Below are positions 23,745 to 32,312 of a DNA stretch of 64,000 nucleotides, piece after piece. The notes beneath the pieces were generated by a model. It saw only the letters and a program-made list of their open reading frames with translations, made no database searches and had not been told where the DNA came from. Position 1 is the stretch's first letter; each line of letters opens with the position of its first letter. The stretch comes from Fibrobacter sp. (GTDB lineage: Bacteria > Fibrobacterota > Fibrobacteria > Fibrobacterales > Fibrobacteraceae). A program made the position numbers and the translations under genes. The stretch is from positions 19,479 through 83,478 of the forward strand of contig JAKSIG010000009.1 in assembly GCA_024398955.1 (NCBI GenBank), read 5' to 3'.

Positions 23745-24285
23745 GAGTCTGGTAAGACAGCTTCTCCAGGCGCTCAATGACAATCCGAATCGCGAGGGGC
23801 TTCGGGAGACGCCCCGCCGCGTTGCGGACTATTATGCGGAAATGTTCGAAGGCCAGAACTACACCAACGAACAGATTGCAAGGAAATTCGGCAAGTGCTT
23901 CAAGCAAAAGACGGACGGGCAGATTGTCAAGGTTGACGACATAACGATTTTCAGCCACTGTGAGCATCATCTGGCGCTCATGTACGACATGAAGGTTTCC
24001 ATCCGCTACATTCCCCATGGCAAGGTTCTCGGACTTTCCAAGTTCGCCCGTATCGCGGAAATGGTGGGAAAGCGTCTCCAGCTCCAGGAAAAGATAGGAA
24101 GCGACATTGCCGAGGTCATTCACCTCGCGACTGGCTCAGAGGACGTCGAAGTGAGCATCGAAGGAAAGCACGCCTGTGTCACAGCAAGAGGCGCAAAGAA
24201 CGTCTCCATGGTGACTCGGACTGTTCATTCCAGCGGGGCGTTCCGCAATCACTTGACCTCGAACGTCACCGAATCAATCAGCTGA
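23722..24285 (+). CDS. folE: GTP cyclohydrolase I FolE
   Basis: 187 residues, ATG at 23722, 23 bases inside queD. FolE marks: LRETPRRVADYYAEMF; IFSHCEHHLALM with the zinc Cys and His; YIPHGKVLGLSKFARI (IPxGKVxGLSK); RLQLQEKIGSDIA; and the late VTARGAKN region with the second zinc Cys upstream (HACVTARG). It makes dihydroneopterin triphosphate from GTP, the first step to preQ0. Standard type IA size is ~190-220. A phage-borne folE frees the modification pathway from the host pterin pool. It overlaps the reverse-strand gene at its 3' end by 37 bases. Confidence 0.93.
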   Translation: MIEKKKIESLVRQLLQALNDNPNREGLRETPRRVADYYAEMFEGQNYTNEQIARKFGKCFKQKTDGQIVKVDDITIFSHCEHHLALMYDMKVSIRYIPHGKVLGLSKFARIAEMVGKRLQLQEKIGSDIAEVIHLATGSEDVEVSIEGKHACVTARGAKNVSMVTRTVHSSGAFRNHLTSNVTESIS

Positions 24286-24800
24286 TGGGTGTCGATGAGG
24301 GGCGTCGGACTGTCGTTCTTCTCCCTGCGTCGCGCCATAAGCGTCGCCTCATGCAACGCCTCGTATCTTGCGCTGTCGCGCATGGCGAGCGTGATGCAGT
24401 CCTTCAATCTTACGCCCAGCTCAAGGCATAGGGCTTCAACATCGAACTTTCCAGCAATCACAAGGGGGATATACTTCTGTTCGATCTTTGGCATCAAGGC
24501 CCTGTACCGCTCCATGGCGAAGCGCAGGAACGGACGCGCGGGAATGGCGCTGTAATGGACGCCCTCGAGGGTCGTCCCGGCCTTTCTTCCGTAGTTGAGC
24601 GTTCTTGCTATAAGCGCATTGGAGGGTGGCTCGCGAAGTGCAGCAGTCCTCTTGCCCGTTTTCTTGCGGTAGTCCAGGTTCTGCTTCGCCTTTCTTGCCG
24701 TTCCATTGGAATCCAGCCATCCGGCGACAACCTTCCTCTCGTTCAGCGCCTTGAGTGTGTCGAACCTTTTCTTCAAATCTTCAAATGTGGTAATAGCCAT
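24249..24800 (-). CDS. Phage neck/tail completion protein, HK97 gp10-like, on the opposite strand
   Basis: 183 residues from the ATG at 24800. The second half reads HYSAIPARPFLRFAMERY, then a helix, and ends SPTPLIDTHQLIDSVTFEVK. 'iPaRPFLR...PLIDTGqL..SI.y.v' is the classical ending of gp10-like/virion morphogenesis proteins that terminate tails. The N-terminal half is basic and helical (KRFDTLKALNERKVVAGWLDSNG). It is transcribed against folE and the terminase genes, which is odd for a structural gene. The frame is open much further upstream on the minus strand, but sequence before the ATG does not look like protein of this family. Confidence 0.7.
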   Translation of the reverse strand: MAITTFEDLKKRFDTLKALNERKVVAGWLDSNGTARKAKQNLDYRKKTGKRTAALREPPSNALIARTLNYGRKAGTTLEGVHYSAIPARPFLRFAMERYRALMPKIEQKYIPLVIAGKFDVEALCLELGVRLKDCITLAMRDSARYEALHEATLMARRREKNDSPTPLIDTHQLIDSVTFEVK

Positions 24801-24839
24801 GGAAACCGTATATAAAAAATCTTTTCTTCCGGGGAGCCG

Positions 24840-25043
24840 ATGGCTAACATAGACCAAACAAAACAAAAAAACGACTACCTCACAGTCAAGGAGGTCGCAA
24901 AGAAGATCGGCTTCAACCCTTTCACCGTCTATGACTGGATAAAGACGCGCGGGATGCCCGTACGCCGCAGCTGCAAGCGTGGACGCATTACAATCTACTG
25001 GCCCGATTTTCTGCGCTGGTGGAAGGACTTGAGGAACGACTAA
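24840..25043 (+). CDS. Helix-turn-helix DNA-binding protein (excisionase/MerR type)
   Basis: 67 residues with GGGGAG before the ATG. YLTVKEVAKKIGFNPFTVYDWIKTRG is a MerR/excisionase-type winged HTH (recognition helix NPFTVYDWIK), followed by a basic segment VRRSCKRGRITIYWPDFLRWW. Located immediately before terminase genes, so it could be the small terminase recognising pac/cos, or a regulator of the packaging genes. An excisionase is less likely since the integrase is 11 kb away. Confidence 0.7.
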   Translation: MANIDQTKQKNDYLTVKEVAKKIGFNPFTVYDWIKTRGMPVRRSCKRGRITIYWPDFLRWWKDLRND

Positions 25044-25046
25044 TGT

Positions 25047-25499
25047 ATGAACGAGCCAGTAGATATGAGACAGCTCGGCAAGCTGGGAGGCCTTGCCGCG
25101 TCCAGGAGCAAGCAGAAGGCCAAGGAGGCTCGCGACGTTGCGAGGAATGTCCTTGGCACAAAGTTTACGCTGGGTGAAGGGAAGCTCAAGGAATCGCTGC
25201 GGAACATCGGAATCCAGGTTGACAAGCCAATCCAGATACGCGCAGCAATTCTTTCTGTCATGAGCGGCATGGCCCTTTCCGGAAACATCAAGGCGGCTCG
25301 TTTTGTCTTTGACATAGCCGAGGAGACGGAGGAAACCAAGCTCACCCGCGCAAAGCGAAAAATGCTCGACAGGATGGTAGACTGTCCTGATGCGATAACA
25401 ATAGACTCCAACGGGGAAATCCCCACGCCGGAGGAACTGGGAGAAATCAGAAGGCAGGCCAGGGAACTGGGCATCTACGAAAACGACTCCACAGATTGA
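25047..25499 (+). CDS. Probable small terminase-like protein
   Basis: 150 residues. Begins with RQLGKLGGLAASRSKQKAKEARD, a 'GGlA...' start also seen in phage DNA-packaging proteins, and has a helical core (RAAILSVMSGMALSGNIKAARFVFDIAEET) like the repeated helices of small terminases. The acidic C-terminus (TPEELGEIRRQARELGIYE) could bind the large subunit. It sits between an HTH gene and the large terminase, 4 bases after the HTH gene. Small terminase is the best guess, not certain. Confidence 0.6.
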   Translation: MNEPVDMRQLGKLGGLAASRSKQKAKEARDVARNVLGTKFTLGEGKLKESLRNIGIQVDKPIQIRAAILSVMSGMALSGNIKAARFVFDIAEETEETKLTRAKRKMLDRMVDCPDAITIDSNGEIPTPEELGEIRRQARELGIYENDSTD

Positions 25500-25530
25500 A
25501 AGACTTGCAAGGAGCAATCTTCTCGCCTTC

Positions 25531-26877
25531 GTGAAGGCAACCATGCCGACGTACAGCATCGGCTGGGTACATAGGGAAATCTGCGCCCGTCTCATGGGGT
25601 TCTTCGTGGACGTCATGGAACGCAAGAGTCCTCGACTCATTCTAACCATGCCTCCGCGACATGGCAAGAGCCAGCTTGTCTCCAAGCACTTTCCAGCCTG
25701 GTGCTTTGGCGTAAATCCGAACATTTCCTTCATCGCCTGCAGCTATAGCGACAGCCTTTCAAAGCGAGTCAATAAGGACGTCCAGAGGATCATGGACTCA
25801 AGCGAGTTCCATAGAATCTTCCCAAACGTTTCCCTCCCCCCGCGCGGAAGCAGGTTCACCCGTTCCGCAAACCTGCTGGAAATCCCGAACCACATCGGAA
25901 GTTTCCGAAGCACTGGTATCGGTGGCGGCATCACGGGCATGGGCTGTGACATTCTCGGCATTGACGACCCGTTGAAGGACAGGCAGGAAGCGAACAGCAT
26001 CACGATCCGCGACAGGGTCTGGGACTGGTACACATCTACAGCCTACACACGCCTTTCCCCAGGCGGTGGCGTTCTTGTGACGCTTACCAGATGGCATGAG
26101 GACGACTTGGCTGGACGCCTGCTCAACGCCATGAAGCGGGGCGATGGAGACCAGTGGACCATCATAAACTATCCCGCAATCGCGGAAATTGACGAGCCTC
26201 ACCGTAGAATCGGAGAAGCCCTCCATCCGGAAAGATACCCCGTCGAAATGCTTGAGAAGATCAAGGCGAACGTGGGAAGCTATGACTGGAACGCCCTTTA
26301 CCAGCAGCACCCCGCACCCGTCGGCGGAAGCATCATCAAGCGAGAATGGCTGCAGGAATACGAGATTCTGCCGAAGGTATTCGACAAGATTATCCAGAGC
26401 TGGGATTTCACGTTCACTGACAGCGCCTCAAGCGACAATGTAGCAGGAACCGTCTGGGGAAAGGTCGGCTCACGCTTCTACCTCATCGACTGCGTCTGCG
26501 AGAAGATGGATTTCGTCTCCAGCATCCGCGCCCTGCAAAGAATCACGGTCAAACATCCCAAGGCATTGAAGAAAATCATAGAGGACAAGGCCAACGGCCC
26601 CGCAATCATAAGCGCATTGAAAAACCAGATCAGCGGAATCGTCCCCTATACGCCACAGGGGTCAAAGGAGGCGCGAGCCTTCGCTGTCAGCCCACTTTTC
26701 GAGGCTGGGAACGTTTTCATCCCCAAACAGGATGCGGAACACCCCTGGGTTCGCGACTACGTCGAGGAACTGGTCTCCTTCCCCACAGCCCCGCATGACG
26801 ACCGCGTGGACTCTACCACGCAAGCCCTCAACTACCTATCGACCGGGACAGGCTCCGGCATGGTCAGCTTCATCTAA
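25531..26877 (+). CDS. Terminase large subunit
   Basis: 448 residues from the GTG at 25531. The frame is open upstream and the sequence before the GTG (ERLARSNLLAF) looks like terminase, so the true start may be earlier, perhaps a rare codon such as ATT at 25495. ATPase: LTMPPRHGKSQL (Walker A), CDILGIDDPLKDRQ (Walker B), LTRWHEDDLAGR (motif III/arginine). Nuclease: SWDFTFTDSASSDN with the first metal Asp, IIEDKANGPA, and HDDRVDSTTQALNYL with the last acidic residues. It cuts and packages the phage DNA into heads. Confidence 0.92.
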   Translation: MKATMPTYSIGWVHREICARLMGFFVDVMERKSPRLILTMPPRHGKSQLVSKHFPAWCFGVNPNISFIACSYSDSLSKRVNKDVQRIMDSSEFHRIFPNVSLPPRGSRFTRSANLLEIPNHIGSFRSTGIGGGITGMGCDILGIDDPLKDRQEANSITIRDRVWDWYTSTAYTRLSPGGGVLVTLTRWHEDDLAGRLLNAMKRGDGDQWTIINYPAIAEIDEPHRRIGEALHPERYPVEMLEKIKANVGSYDWNALYQQHPAPVGGSIIKREWLQEYEILPKVFDKIIQSWDFTFTDSASSDNVAGTVWGKVGSRFYLIDCVCEKMDFVSSIRALQRITVKHPKALKKIIEDKANGPAIISALKNQISGIVPYTPQGSKEARAFAVSPLFEAGNVFIPKQDAEHPWVRDYVEELVSFPTAPHDDRVDSTTQALNYLSTGTGSGMVSFI

Positions 26878-26892
26878 AAAGGAAATCAACTC

Positions 26893-28131
26893 ATGGAAAA
26901 AAGCAAGATTCAGGACGGTGCCTACGGCAATTTCGTCACAGGAATGGGTCACGCCCAGATGGATAAGGGCGAAAGCACCTTCGCAAAGCCCTACGGAGGA
27001 AGCGACCTCTACGAACTGGCAAAAATGAAGGTACAGGACGGAATTGCCGCCCGGATCGTGGAATGCGTTCCGGAAACAGCCTTCAAGCATGACATTTCCA
27101 TCATCGGAGACGAAGATGGAACAGTCCTCAAGGAATGTTTCTCCCTTGGCCTCATCGAAGCCCTGCAGGTCGCTGGCGAATATCAGCGTTTGACTGGAGG
27201 CGCAATCATCGTCACGGAATATGAGAATGACGATTTGCAGTCCCTGGCTGCACCCCCAACGTCCAGCGCCAAGGTGAGACAGTACCGCGTCTATAGCGCA
27301 GGGACAGTCGATCTTCAATCCAGCGACTTCGAGGGTGATTCCCCGAAAGTTTTCCGAGTCACCCTTCTGGACGGTGAAAGGCGCGAAATCCACCCCCAAA
27401 GATGCACTGTCATTTATGGCAAGAAGGCCCCGGACGTCCTTCGTGGAGTCTCCCTGCGGGAACGGTTCTTCGGAACACCCGCCTTGAAGGCCAGCGAACA
27501 GAGCCTAAAGCACCTCGCCAACGTCATGGCAAGCATCGTCAACATGGCGACGGAAACGGGCGTCATGCTTTTCAGCCTGGAGAACTTCAACGAAATGCTC
27601 TCCAAGCCGGACTGCGGCATCCGCGACGCACAGGAGCTTATAAGCCTCGTCAAGCTATCCATGAGTTCGTTCCGGGGCGTTTTCAGCGGCGCAAATGACA
27701 AGTTCGAGATTTTAAGCCACAACTTCACAGGTTTGCCCGAAGTCCTGCAGAAGGCGATGAACATGGTCAGCGCGGATTCAAGAATCCCCATGAGCATCCT
27801 TTTCGGACAGAGCGCCACTGGTCTCGCCCAGACCAACGAGGGCGATACAAAGGCCTATGGCGAACTGGTGGAAAGCTGGCGTTCCCGCTACATCTACCGT
27901 CCGGCAGCAAGGCTCATTTCCGAGCTTGCCCACAGGAACTGCAACGCAAGCTGTAGTGAGTTCGAATGGGGACCAGTTTCTGTCATGAGCCTAAAGGAAC
28001 AGCTGGAAGCAAAGAAGCTCCAGGCGGAAACCCTCAACATCTATTACCAGATGGGAGCCATAGACGCCGACAGCATCCATGAGAGCATCTTTCACAACGG
28101 TCACTCCTGGGAAGTAACCGTAGAGGACTAG
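26893..28131 (+). CDS. Portal protein (DUF1073-type)
   Basis: 412 residues with AAAGGAAA upstream. DUF1073 pattern: IVECVPETAFKHDISIIGD, EYQRLTGGAIIVTEYEN, RVYSAGTVDLQ, and the C-terminal RIPMSILFGQSATGLAQTNEGDTKAYGELVESWR (in part), which is the conserved portal 'P...LFG.sp.GlnatGe.d...y' block. Forms the dodecameric DNA gate. Follows terminase and precedes the minor head protein, the usual packaging order. Confidence 0.88.
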   Translation: MEKSKIQDGAYGNFVTGMGHAQMDKGESTFAKPYGGSDLYELAKMKVQDGIAARIVECVPETAFKHDISIIGDEDGTVLKECFSLGLIEALQVAGEYQRLTGGAIIVTEYENDDLQSLAAPPTSSAKVRQYRVYSAGTVDLQSSDFEGDSPKVFRVTLLDGERREIHPQRCTVIYGKKAPDVLRGVSLRERFFGTPALKASEQSLKHLANVMASIVNMATETGVMLFSLENFNEMLSKPDCGIRDAQELISLVKLSMSSFRGVFSGANDKFEILSHNFTGLPEVLQKAMNMVSADSRIPMSILFGQSATGLAQTNEGDTKAYGELVESWRSRYIYRPAARLISELAHRNCNASCSEFEWGPVSVMSLKEQLEAKKLQAETLNIYYQMGAIDADSIHESIFHNGHSWEVTVED

Positions 28132-28135
28132 CAGA

Positions 28136-30790
28136 ATGGCAAGCAGCTTTCTCAATTTCGTAAGGAACGTGGAACGCATCGGACAGAAGAAGCGTGGACG
28201 CAGGCCCGTCTTTAGCGCCCACCAGTTCTATCCCAGCGCCATCGAGGCGGACCTTCAAAAGGCTACCCGCGAGGAATTTGCAAGGGCGCTGGAACAGAAT
28301 ATCCAGCTCGCCCTCATGGGCTTCGTTGACGACCTTGACGATCTTGCGAAAGCGAAAGCAGAACTGCCCCCGGAATTTGTAAAGAAAGTGTCAAGCCTAG
28401 CCGATGCCGTCGGAGTAAAGACTGGCTGGAATTTCAGCGAATATTCCAAGATGCTTGTGGGCCAACCCTACTTCCCCCCGGAAGCGGAAAAGTCCATCTT
28501 TGACGCATGGAAGGCAAATTTCCAGCAGCTCTGCATAAGTGCCGAAACCGACGCCAAGGCAAAGATATCCAGGCTCGCCACCGACGCGAGGATGAAGGGC
28601 TGGAGCAAATCGCAACTTGAATCTGCAATTCGCAGGGAATTGCCGATGGAGACAAAGCATCGCGCGGAGCTGATCGCCAGAACGGAAATGGGAAAGCTCA
28701 ATTCTGCTGCCAACCTTTCCACCTACAAGAAGCTGGGCATCCGCTACTATATGTGGATGACAACGCTGGACGGACGCGAGCGTGATTCCCACGCCCTCAT
28801 GAACGGCTTGATCTGCAGCGTCGAAAATCCGGACGTCTATTATGAGGAAACTCCCGAAGGACTTGTGGAACATCCAAGAACCTCGGAAATGTACCATGGA
28901 ACCCCCGGAGAGGACTTCCAATGCCGTTGCAGCATGGTCGCCTGGGAGCCGGAAATCGACGGAAAATACCAGGTCAGACAGGCGGAACAGCCAGAGACTC
29001 CGCAGCAGGGCGCAAACGAGGCTACGAGCGCCCAGCTGGAAAAGATGGAACAGACTATCGCCCAGCAAGAAAAACAGCTGCAGGCGCTTAAAATGGAGCA
29101 GGAATCGCTGTTATCCAGGCAAAGGCTCATCCAGGCCGCAGAAAAACGCCACGAAAGGACGCCTCAGCAGATCGCGGATATCCAAAACCGCTGGGAAGAA
29201 AGGCTCCGCAGGCGCAGAATTGCCGAAATTGCCCAGAAAAGGCATGAAAAAAGGACTATTTCACAGGAAAACGCCATCAGGAAGGAACTGGAACGCAGAA
29301 CAGCCATCCGTACAGAGGCGCACAAGCTGTTACAGGAAGCAAACGGACTTCATGGATTGTCCGGTAAGGACGAACTGGAAAAAGCCCTGCAGAAGGGCGG
29401 CAAAAGCGCCTACAGCGAAATGGAAGCCCAGAGCGCCAAGCTGGAGGAATCCCTCAAGAAGCTCAAGGCCTGTACCTACCTTGAGGACCCGATCCAGGTT
29501 GCCAGGGATTTCGACTACGACACAGCCATTCTAGTCAATGATTCCGTCAAGAAGAAACTTGACGGGATGCCCCGTTCCCTTTCCAGCCGAAAGCATGACC
29601 TTGAATTTGAAATCAAGTGGGTGGAGGACCATAAGAAGTATTCCAGCTGGAAGGTCGCACAGGACGCCTATAAGAAGGCGCTTCGCGAGGTGGAACAGAA
29701 AATTCTATGGGAATCCGACATTCAACGCGTGGACGAAATCAAGGACTTTCTTGCCAAGCATCCGAAATCCGGGATCATCAAGAAGCTGGCGGAGGATATG
29801 GACGCCGCGATTGCAAAGGGTGACGCCGCAGCAAGAACGGAGCTTCAACAGCTGTTGAAGAAGGCCGAAACGAGAAAGGCGGAAATCGAAGCCAAGGAAC
29901 TTCGCGAACGCTTGAAGAAGATCAAGAGCGGAACGGCTGGAGGCGTCCCGTTCGGGAATGTAACCCTGCCGGAACTCAAGGCGACCATGGGAGCAAACCT
30001 CCCCAAGACGCTTGAACATCTGGACGACGCCATCGCCAAGTATGAAAAATCCAGAAAGTACGGTTCGGACACGAAGAAGTACGCCAAGGAAATCGAAGCC
30101 AACATGAAGATGCTTTTCCAGCAGCATGACCTGGGAATGCACATTGACGACGATATTCTCGAAAAGGTATTCACCAGCCATTTCAAGAACACGTTTGAAA
30201 CGGGAAGCTCCGGCGGTTATTGTGGGCCATGTTTAAATGCCGATGGTTCCATTAAACAAAGTCATTATCGACTCGGTGCAGCCCATAACCTTTTCGGACT
30301 AGGTTCAACCGACAAAGCAAACCAGCTCAAGATTGGCCAGTACGAAAAGTACGGAAATCTGCTCGACCACGACAAGCTGCGAGAACTCAATTCCCACAAC
30401 AGGGCAACGCAATACGGAAACGTCGCGGTCCGTTTCAAGAAGGACAAGGTGGTCTGTACATGGACTGCAGGCGACTCCCTGGGCGAAACTTATCAGCCCA
30501 GCCTCGTCACCGATCCCAAGGCGGTTTCCTATGACGATATGTACGAGAAAAAGTTACCCAAACTGGGAACGGACACCTCCAACATGGCAAAGTTCCGCAG
30601 CAACAACATTTCAAGCTACCTGGAACTCCAGTTCCATGGCGACGTCACCATTGACTGCGTGGAATCGCTTACCTATCCCTATGACTTGACTGATAAAAGT
30701 AGAGCCACCCATTTACAGGTGGCTAAGAAATGGCAGAGCATAGGTGCCGAGGTTTATTATCTCAAGAACGGAAAACTGGAAAAATTGTAA
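28136..30790 (+). CDS. Minor head protein (Mu gpF/SPP1 gp7-like) fused to a C-terminal ADP-ribosyltransferase-like domain
   Basis: 884 residues, much longer than usual (~250-500). Residues ~150-270 are the gpF-like domain: LIARTEMGKLNSAANLSTYKKLG, WMTTLDGRERDSHALMNG, and the FQCRCSMVAWEPE end. Residues ~290-640 are charged coiled coil. Residues ~680-884 look like a toxin domain: GYCGPCLNADGSIKQSH, LGAAHNLFGLG, YGNVAVRFKKDKVVCTWTAGDSLG, and SYLELQFHGDVTIDCVESL. The order 'R...T.T.GDSL...YxExQxxG' resembles ADP-ribosyltransferase domains fused to minor head proteins in other phages. A protein delivered with the DNA could modify host targets at infection. The head part is solid, the ART call is moderate. 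Confidence 0.8.
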   Translation: MASSFLNFVRNVERIGQKKRGRRPVFSAHQFYPSAIEADLQKATREEFARALEQNIQLALMGFVDDLDDLAKAKAELPPEFVKKVSSLADAVGVKTGWNFSEYSKMLVGQPYFPPEAEKSIFDAWKANFQQLCISAETDAKAKISRLATDARMKGWSKSQLESAIRRELPMETKHRAELIARTEMGKLNSAANLSTYKKLGIRYYMWMTTLDGRERDSHALMNGLICSVENPDVYYEETPEGLVEHPRTSEMYHGTPGEDFQCRCSMVAWEPEIDGKYQVRQAEQPETPQQGANEATSAQLEKMEQTIAQQEKQLQALKMEQESLLSRQRLIQAAEKRHERTPQQIADIQNRWEERLRRRRIAEIAQKRHEKRTISQENAIRKELERRTAIRTEAHKLLQEANGLHGLSGKDELEKALQKGGKSAYSEMEAQSAKLEESLKKLKACTYLEDPIQVARDFDYDTAILVNDSVKKKLDGMPRSLSSRKHDLEFEIKWVEDHKKYSSWKVAQDAYKKALREVEQKILWESDIQRVDEIKDFLAKHPKSGIIKKLAEDMDAAIAKGDAAARTELQQLLKKAETRKAEIEAKELRERLKKIKSGTAGGVPFGNVTLPELKATMGANLPKTLEHLDDAIAKYEKSRKYGSDTKKYAKEIEANMKMLFQQHDLGMHIDDDILEKVFTSHFKNTFETGSSGGYCGPCLNADGSIKQSHYRLGAAHNLFGLGSTDKANQLKIGQYEKYGNLLDHDKLRELNSHNRATQYGNVAVRFKKDKVVCTWTAGDSLGETYQPSLVTDPKAVSYDDMYEKKLPKLGTDTSNMAKFRSNNISSYLELQFHGDVTIDCVESLTYPYDLTDKSRATHLQVAKKWQSIGAEVYYLKNGKLEKL

Positions 30791-30816
30791 TTTTATTTTT
30801 TGAAATGAGGTTTTCT

Positions 30817-31644
30817 ATGAACTATCCTGATTATTTATACCATTACACCAAACTTGATACGTTAAACTACATATTTAAAGACTCTAAAAAAGTTGAATTG
30901 CGTTTTACCGATTATCGATATTTAAATGATGTTGATGAAGGGAAATATCTTCTAAAATTTTTGAAAAGAAGAACCAACGATTTAAAAAATATTCTTTCAT
31001 CTGATTCGGAAAAATATTTACTTGATTGCATTTTGAATTTTAAAGAAAAAACATATTTAGAAAACAAAGAAAAATTTTTTATCATGTCTTTTTCTGAAGT
31101 AGAAGATTCTACTCAATTTTGGTTGCAAGATTACGCAAAAGATAAAGGTATTTGTCTGCGTATGAATGTAAAGAATTATTTCGAAAACAAGAAAGAATGG
31201 ACAATTCCAACATTTCACCCAGTTTTATACTTAAAAAATAATGAAGATCTTCTCATAAATTTCAATGATTTTATCAATGAAATAAGAAAAGAATCTTCAG
31301 ATTTCACATATCCGCAGGACGCTACTGATTTAGAAAAACGAGCCATTCTTTTTCCTGGATTGCCTAAAAACTTTGATGTAAAAAGTTCTGTTTGGAAATC
31401 TGAACAAGAGTGGAGACTTGAAATGCTGGATTTCGAAAAATACAAAATTAAGAATGATGGATCTTTCGAAATAGATAATTCCGGAGTACCACGATTTAAG
31501 CTATATCTAGAAGTCAATCCTTTTGATGAAATCATTTTGGGTCCATCTTTTTCTGATTCATACATAGAAAGTGTTAAAGAAATGCTTACAAAGAAGGGCT
31601 ATCCCGACATCAATGTCATAAAAAGTGATGCAAATTGTCAATGA
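30817..31644 (+). CDS. DUF2971 protein
   Basis: 275 residues from the ATG at 30817 (GAGG 7 bases upstream). DUF2971 marks: LYHYTKLDTLNYIFKDS, RFTDYRYLNDVDEG, FIMSFSEVEDSTQFWLQDYAKDKGICLRM, and W..EQEWRLE (SVWKSEQEWRLEM). The family is common in defence islands and phage cargo; its biochemical role is not established. Strongly AT-rich compared with the head gene just upstream, and followed by its own terminator, so a moron. Confidence 0.8.
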   Translation: MNYPDYLYHYTKLDTLNYIFKDSKKVELRFTDYRYLNDVDEGKYLLKFLKRRTNDLKNILSSDSEKYLLDCILNFKEKTYLENKEKFFIMSFSEVEDSTQFWLQDYAKDKGICLRMNVKNYFENKKEWTIPTFHPVLYLKNNEDLLINFNDFINEIRKESSDFTYPQDATDLEKRAILFPGLPKNFDVKSSVWKSEQEWRLEMLDFEKYKIKNDGSFEIDNSGVPRFKLYLEVNPFDEIILGPSFSDSYIESVKEMLTKKGYPDINVIKSDANCQ

Positions 31645-31676
31645 CAGTACCAGATGGCGCTGTGTTCATCGCAGTA

Positions 31677-31708
31677 GCGGACCCTAATAACGGGGTTCGC
31701 CCTTTTTA
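31677..31708 (+). terminator. Terminator after the DUF2971 gene
   Basis: GCGGACCC-taataac-GGGGTTCGC (one mismatch) followed by CCTTTTTATT. It faces the leftward early genes, which end at 31706. Confidence 0.75.
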
Positions 31709-32038
31709 TTTGCCGACATTCTTATCCACAGTTTCCTTGCACTGTTTCAGCATCGCTTCTGCAACCTTGTGGGCATCGCCATGAATCTTTTCCAGAAAGG
31801 CTTTTGTTTTGCAGCGAAAGTTATCGTTGAACTCACCCTGCAGAACGTTGGGCCATCTTCCAATTTTCAAGTCAATGGCAAAAGTTTTAGCCAAAACACA
31901 AATTTCACTTTTCCCAGGGTACTTCCTTTCCCTGTAATAATCTTGAGTCAAGTTCGAAAGGCGCGCCATAGCTGTTTCCAGATCAATATCAGCGCCTGTT
32001 TTTGCAAAAATTTTTAGGGCGTTTTCAAGAAACTGCAT
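31706..32038 (-). CDS. Hypothetical early phage protein
   Basis: 110 residues. Helical, with KIFAKTGADIDLETAMARLSNLTQDYYRERKYP and a lysine-rich C-terminus (EAMLKQCKETVDKNVGK). No family recognised. Last gene of the leftward early run that starts from the promoter at 35503-35530, so possibly expressed with the SpoVG-like and DUF4314 genes. Confidence 0.55.
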   Translation of the reverse strand: MQFLENALKIFAKTGADIDLETAMARLSNLTQDYYRERKYPGKSEICVLAKTFAIDLKIGRWPNVLQGEFNDNFRCKTKAFLEKIHGDAHKVAEAMLKQCKETVDKNVGK

Positions 32039-32054
32039 AAAAGCTTTGCTTTAT

Positions 32055-32312
32055 CTAAAGAATTATATCCAGCGAAGCGGGTTTCACAGGTTCCAGGAAG
32101 CCAATCAAAGGGTCGAGAGAACAGTTTTCTCTTGCGTCCTGAACAGCCTTGAATATCTTTGTTGCCGAAGCTCCAGCCTTGGGCGTAAATTCCGCCCCAT
32201 CGGAAAATCTGGTAAAGATGATGTTATCCAGCCAGCGACACCATGTAATCGAATAATCATGGGTCATGCAGTATTCAGTCAATTCAACAGAGGCAGCAAG
32301 GTCTTTAGTCAT
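32055..32312 (-). CDS. Hypothetical early phage protein
   Basis: 85 residues from the ATG at 32312, which overlaps the previous gene's end by 8 bases; a longer form would lie within that gene. Visible text: TKDLAASVELTEYCMTHDYS, then ITWCRWLDNIIFTRFSDGAEF. Small, mixed alpha/beta. No family recognised. Confidence 0.5.
   Translation of the reverse strand: MTKDLAASVELTEYCMTHDYSITWCRWLDNIIFTRFSDGAEFTPKAGASATKIFKAVQDARENCSLDPLIGFLEPVKPASLDIIL

Noticed and set aside
24840..25043. HTH protein as the prophage excisionase
   Set aside because: The fold fits, but it is co-oriented with and 4 bases from the packaging genes and 11 kb from the integrase; a packaging or regulatory role is more likely.
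24801..25733. Minus-strand open frame extending the gp10-like gene far upstream over the terminase genes
   Set aside because: It is antisense to the HTH, small terminase and large terminase genes and has no family-like sequence before the ATG at 24800.
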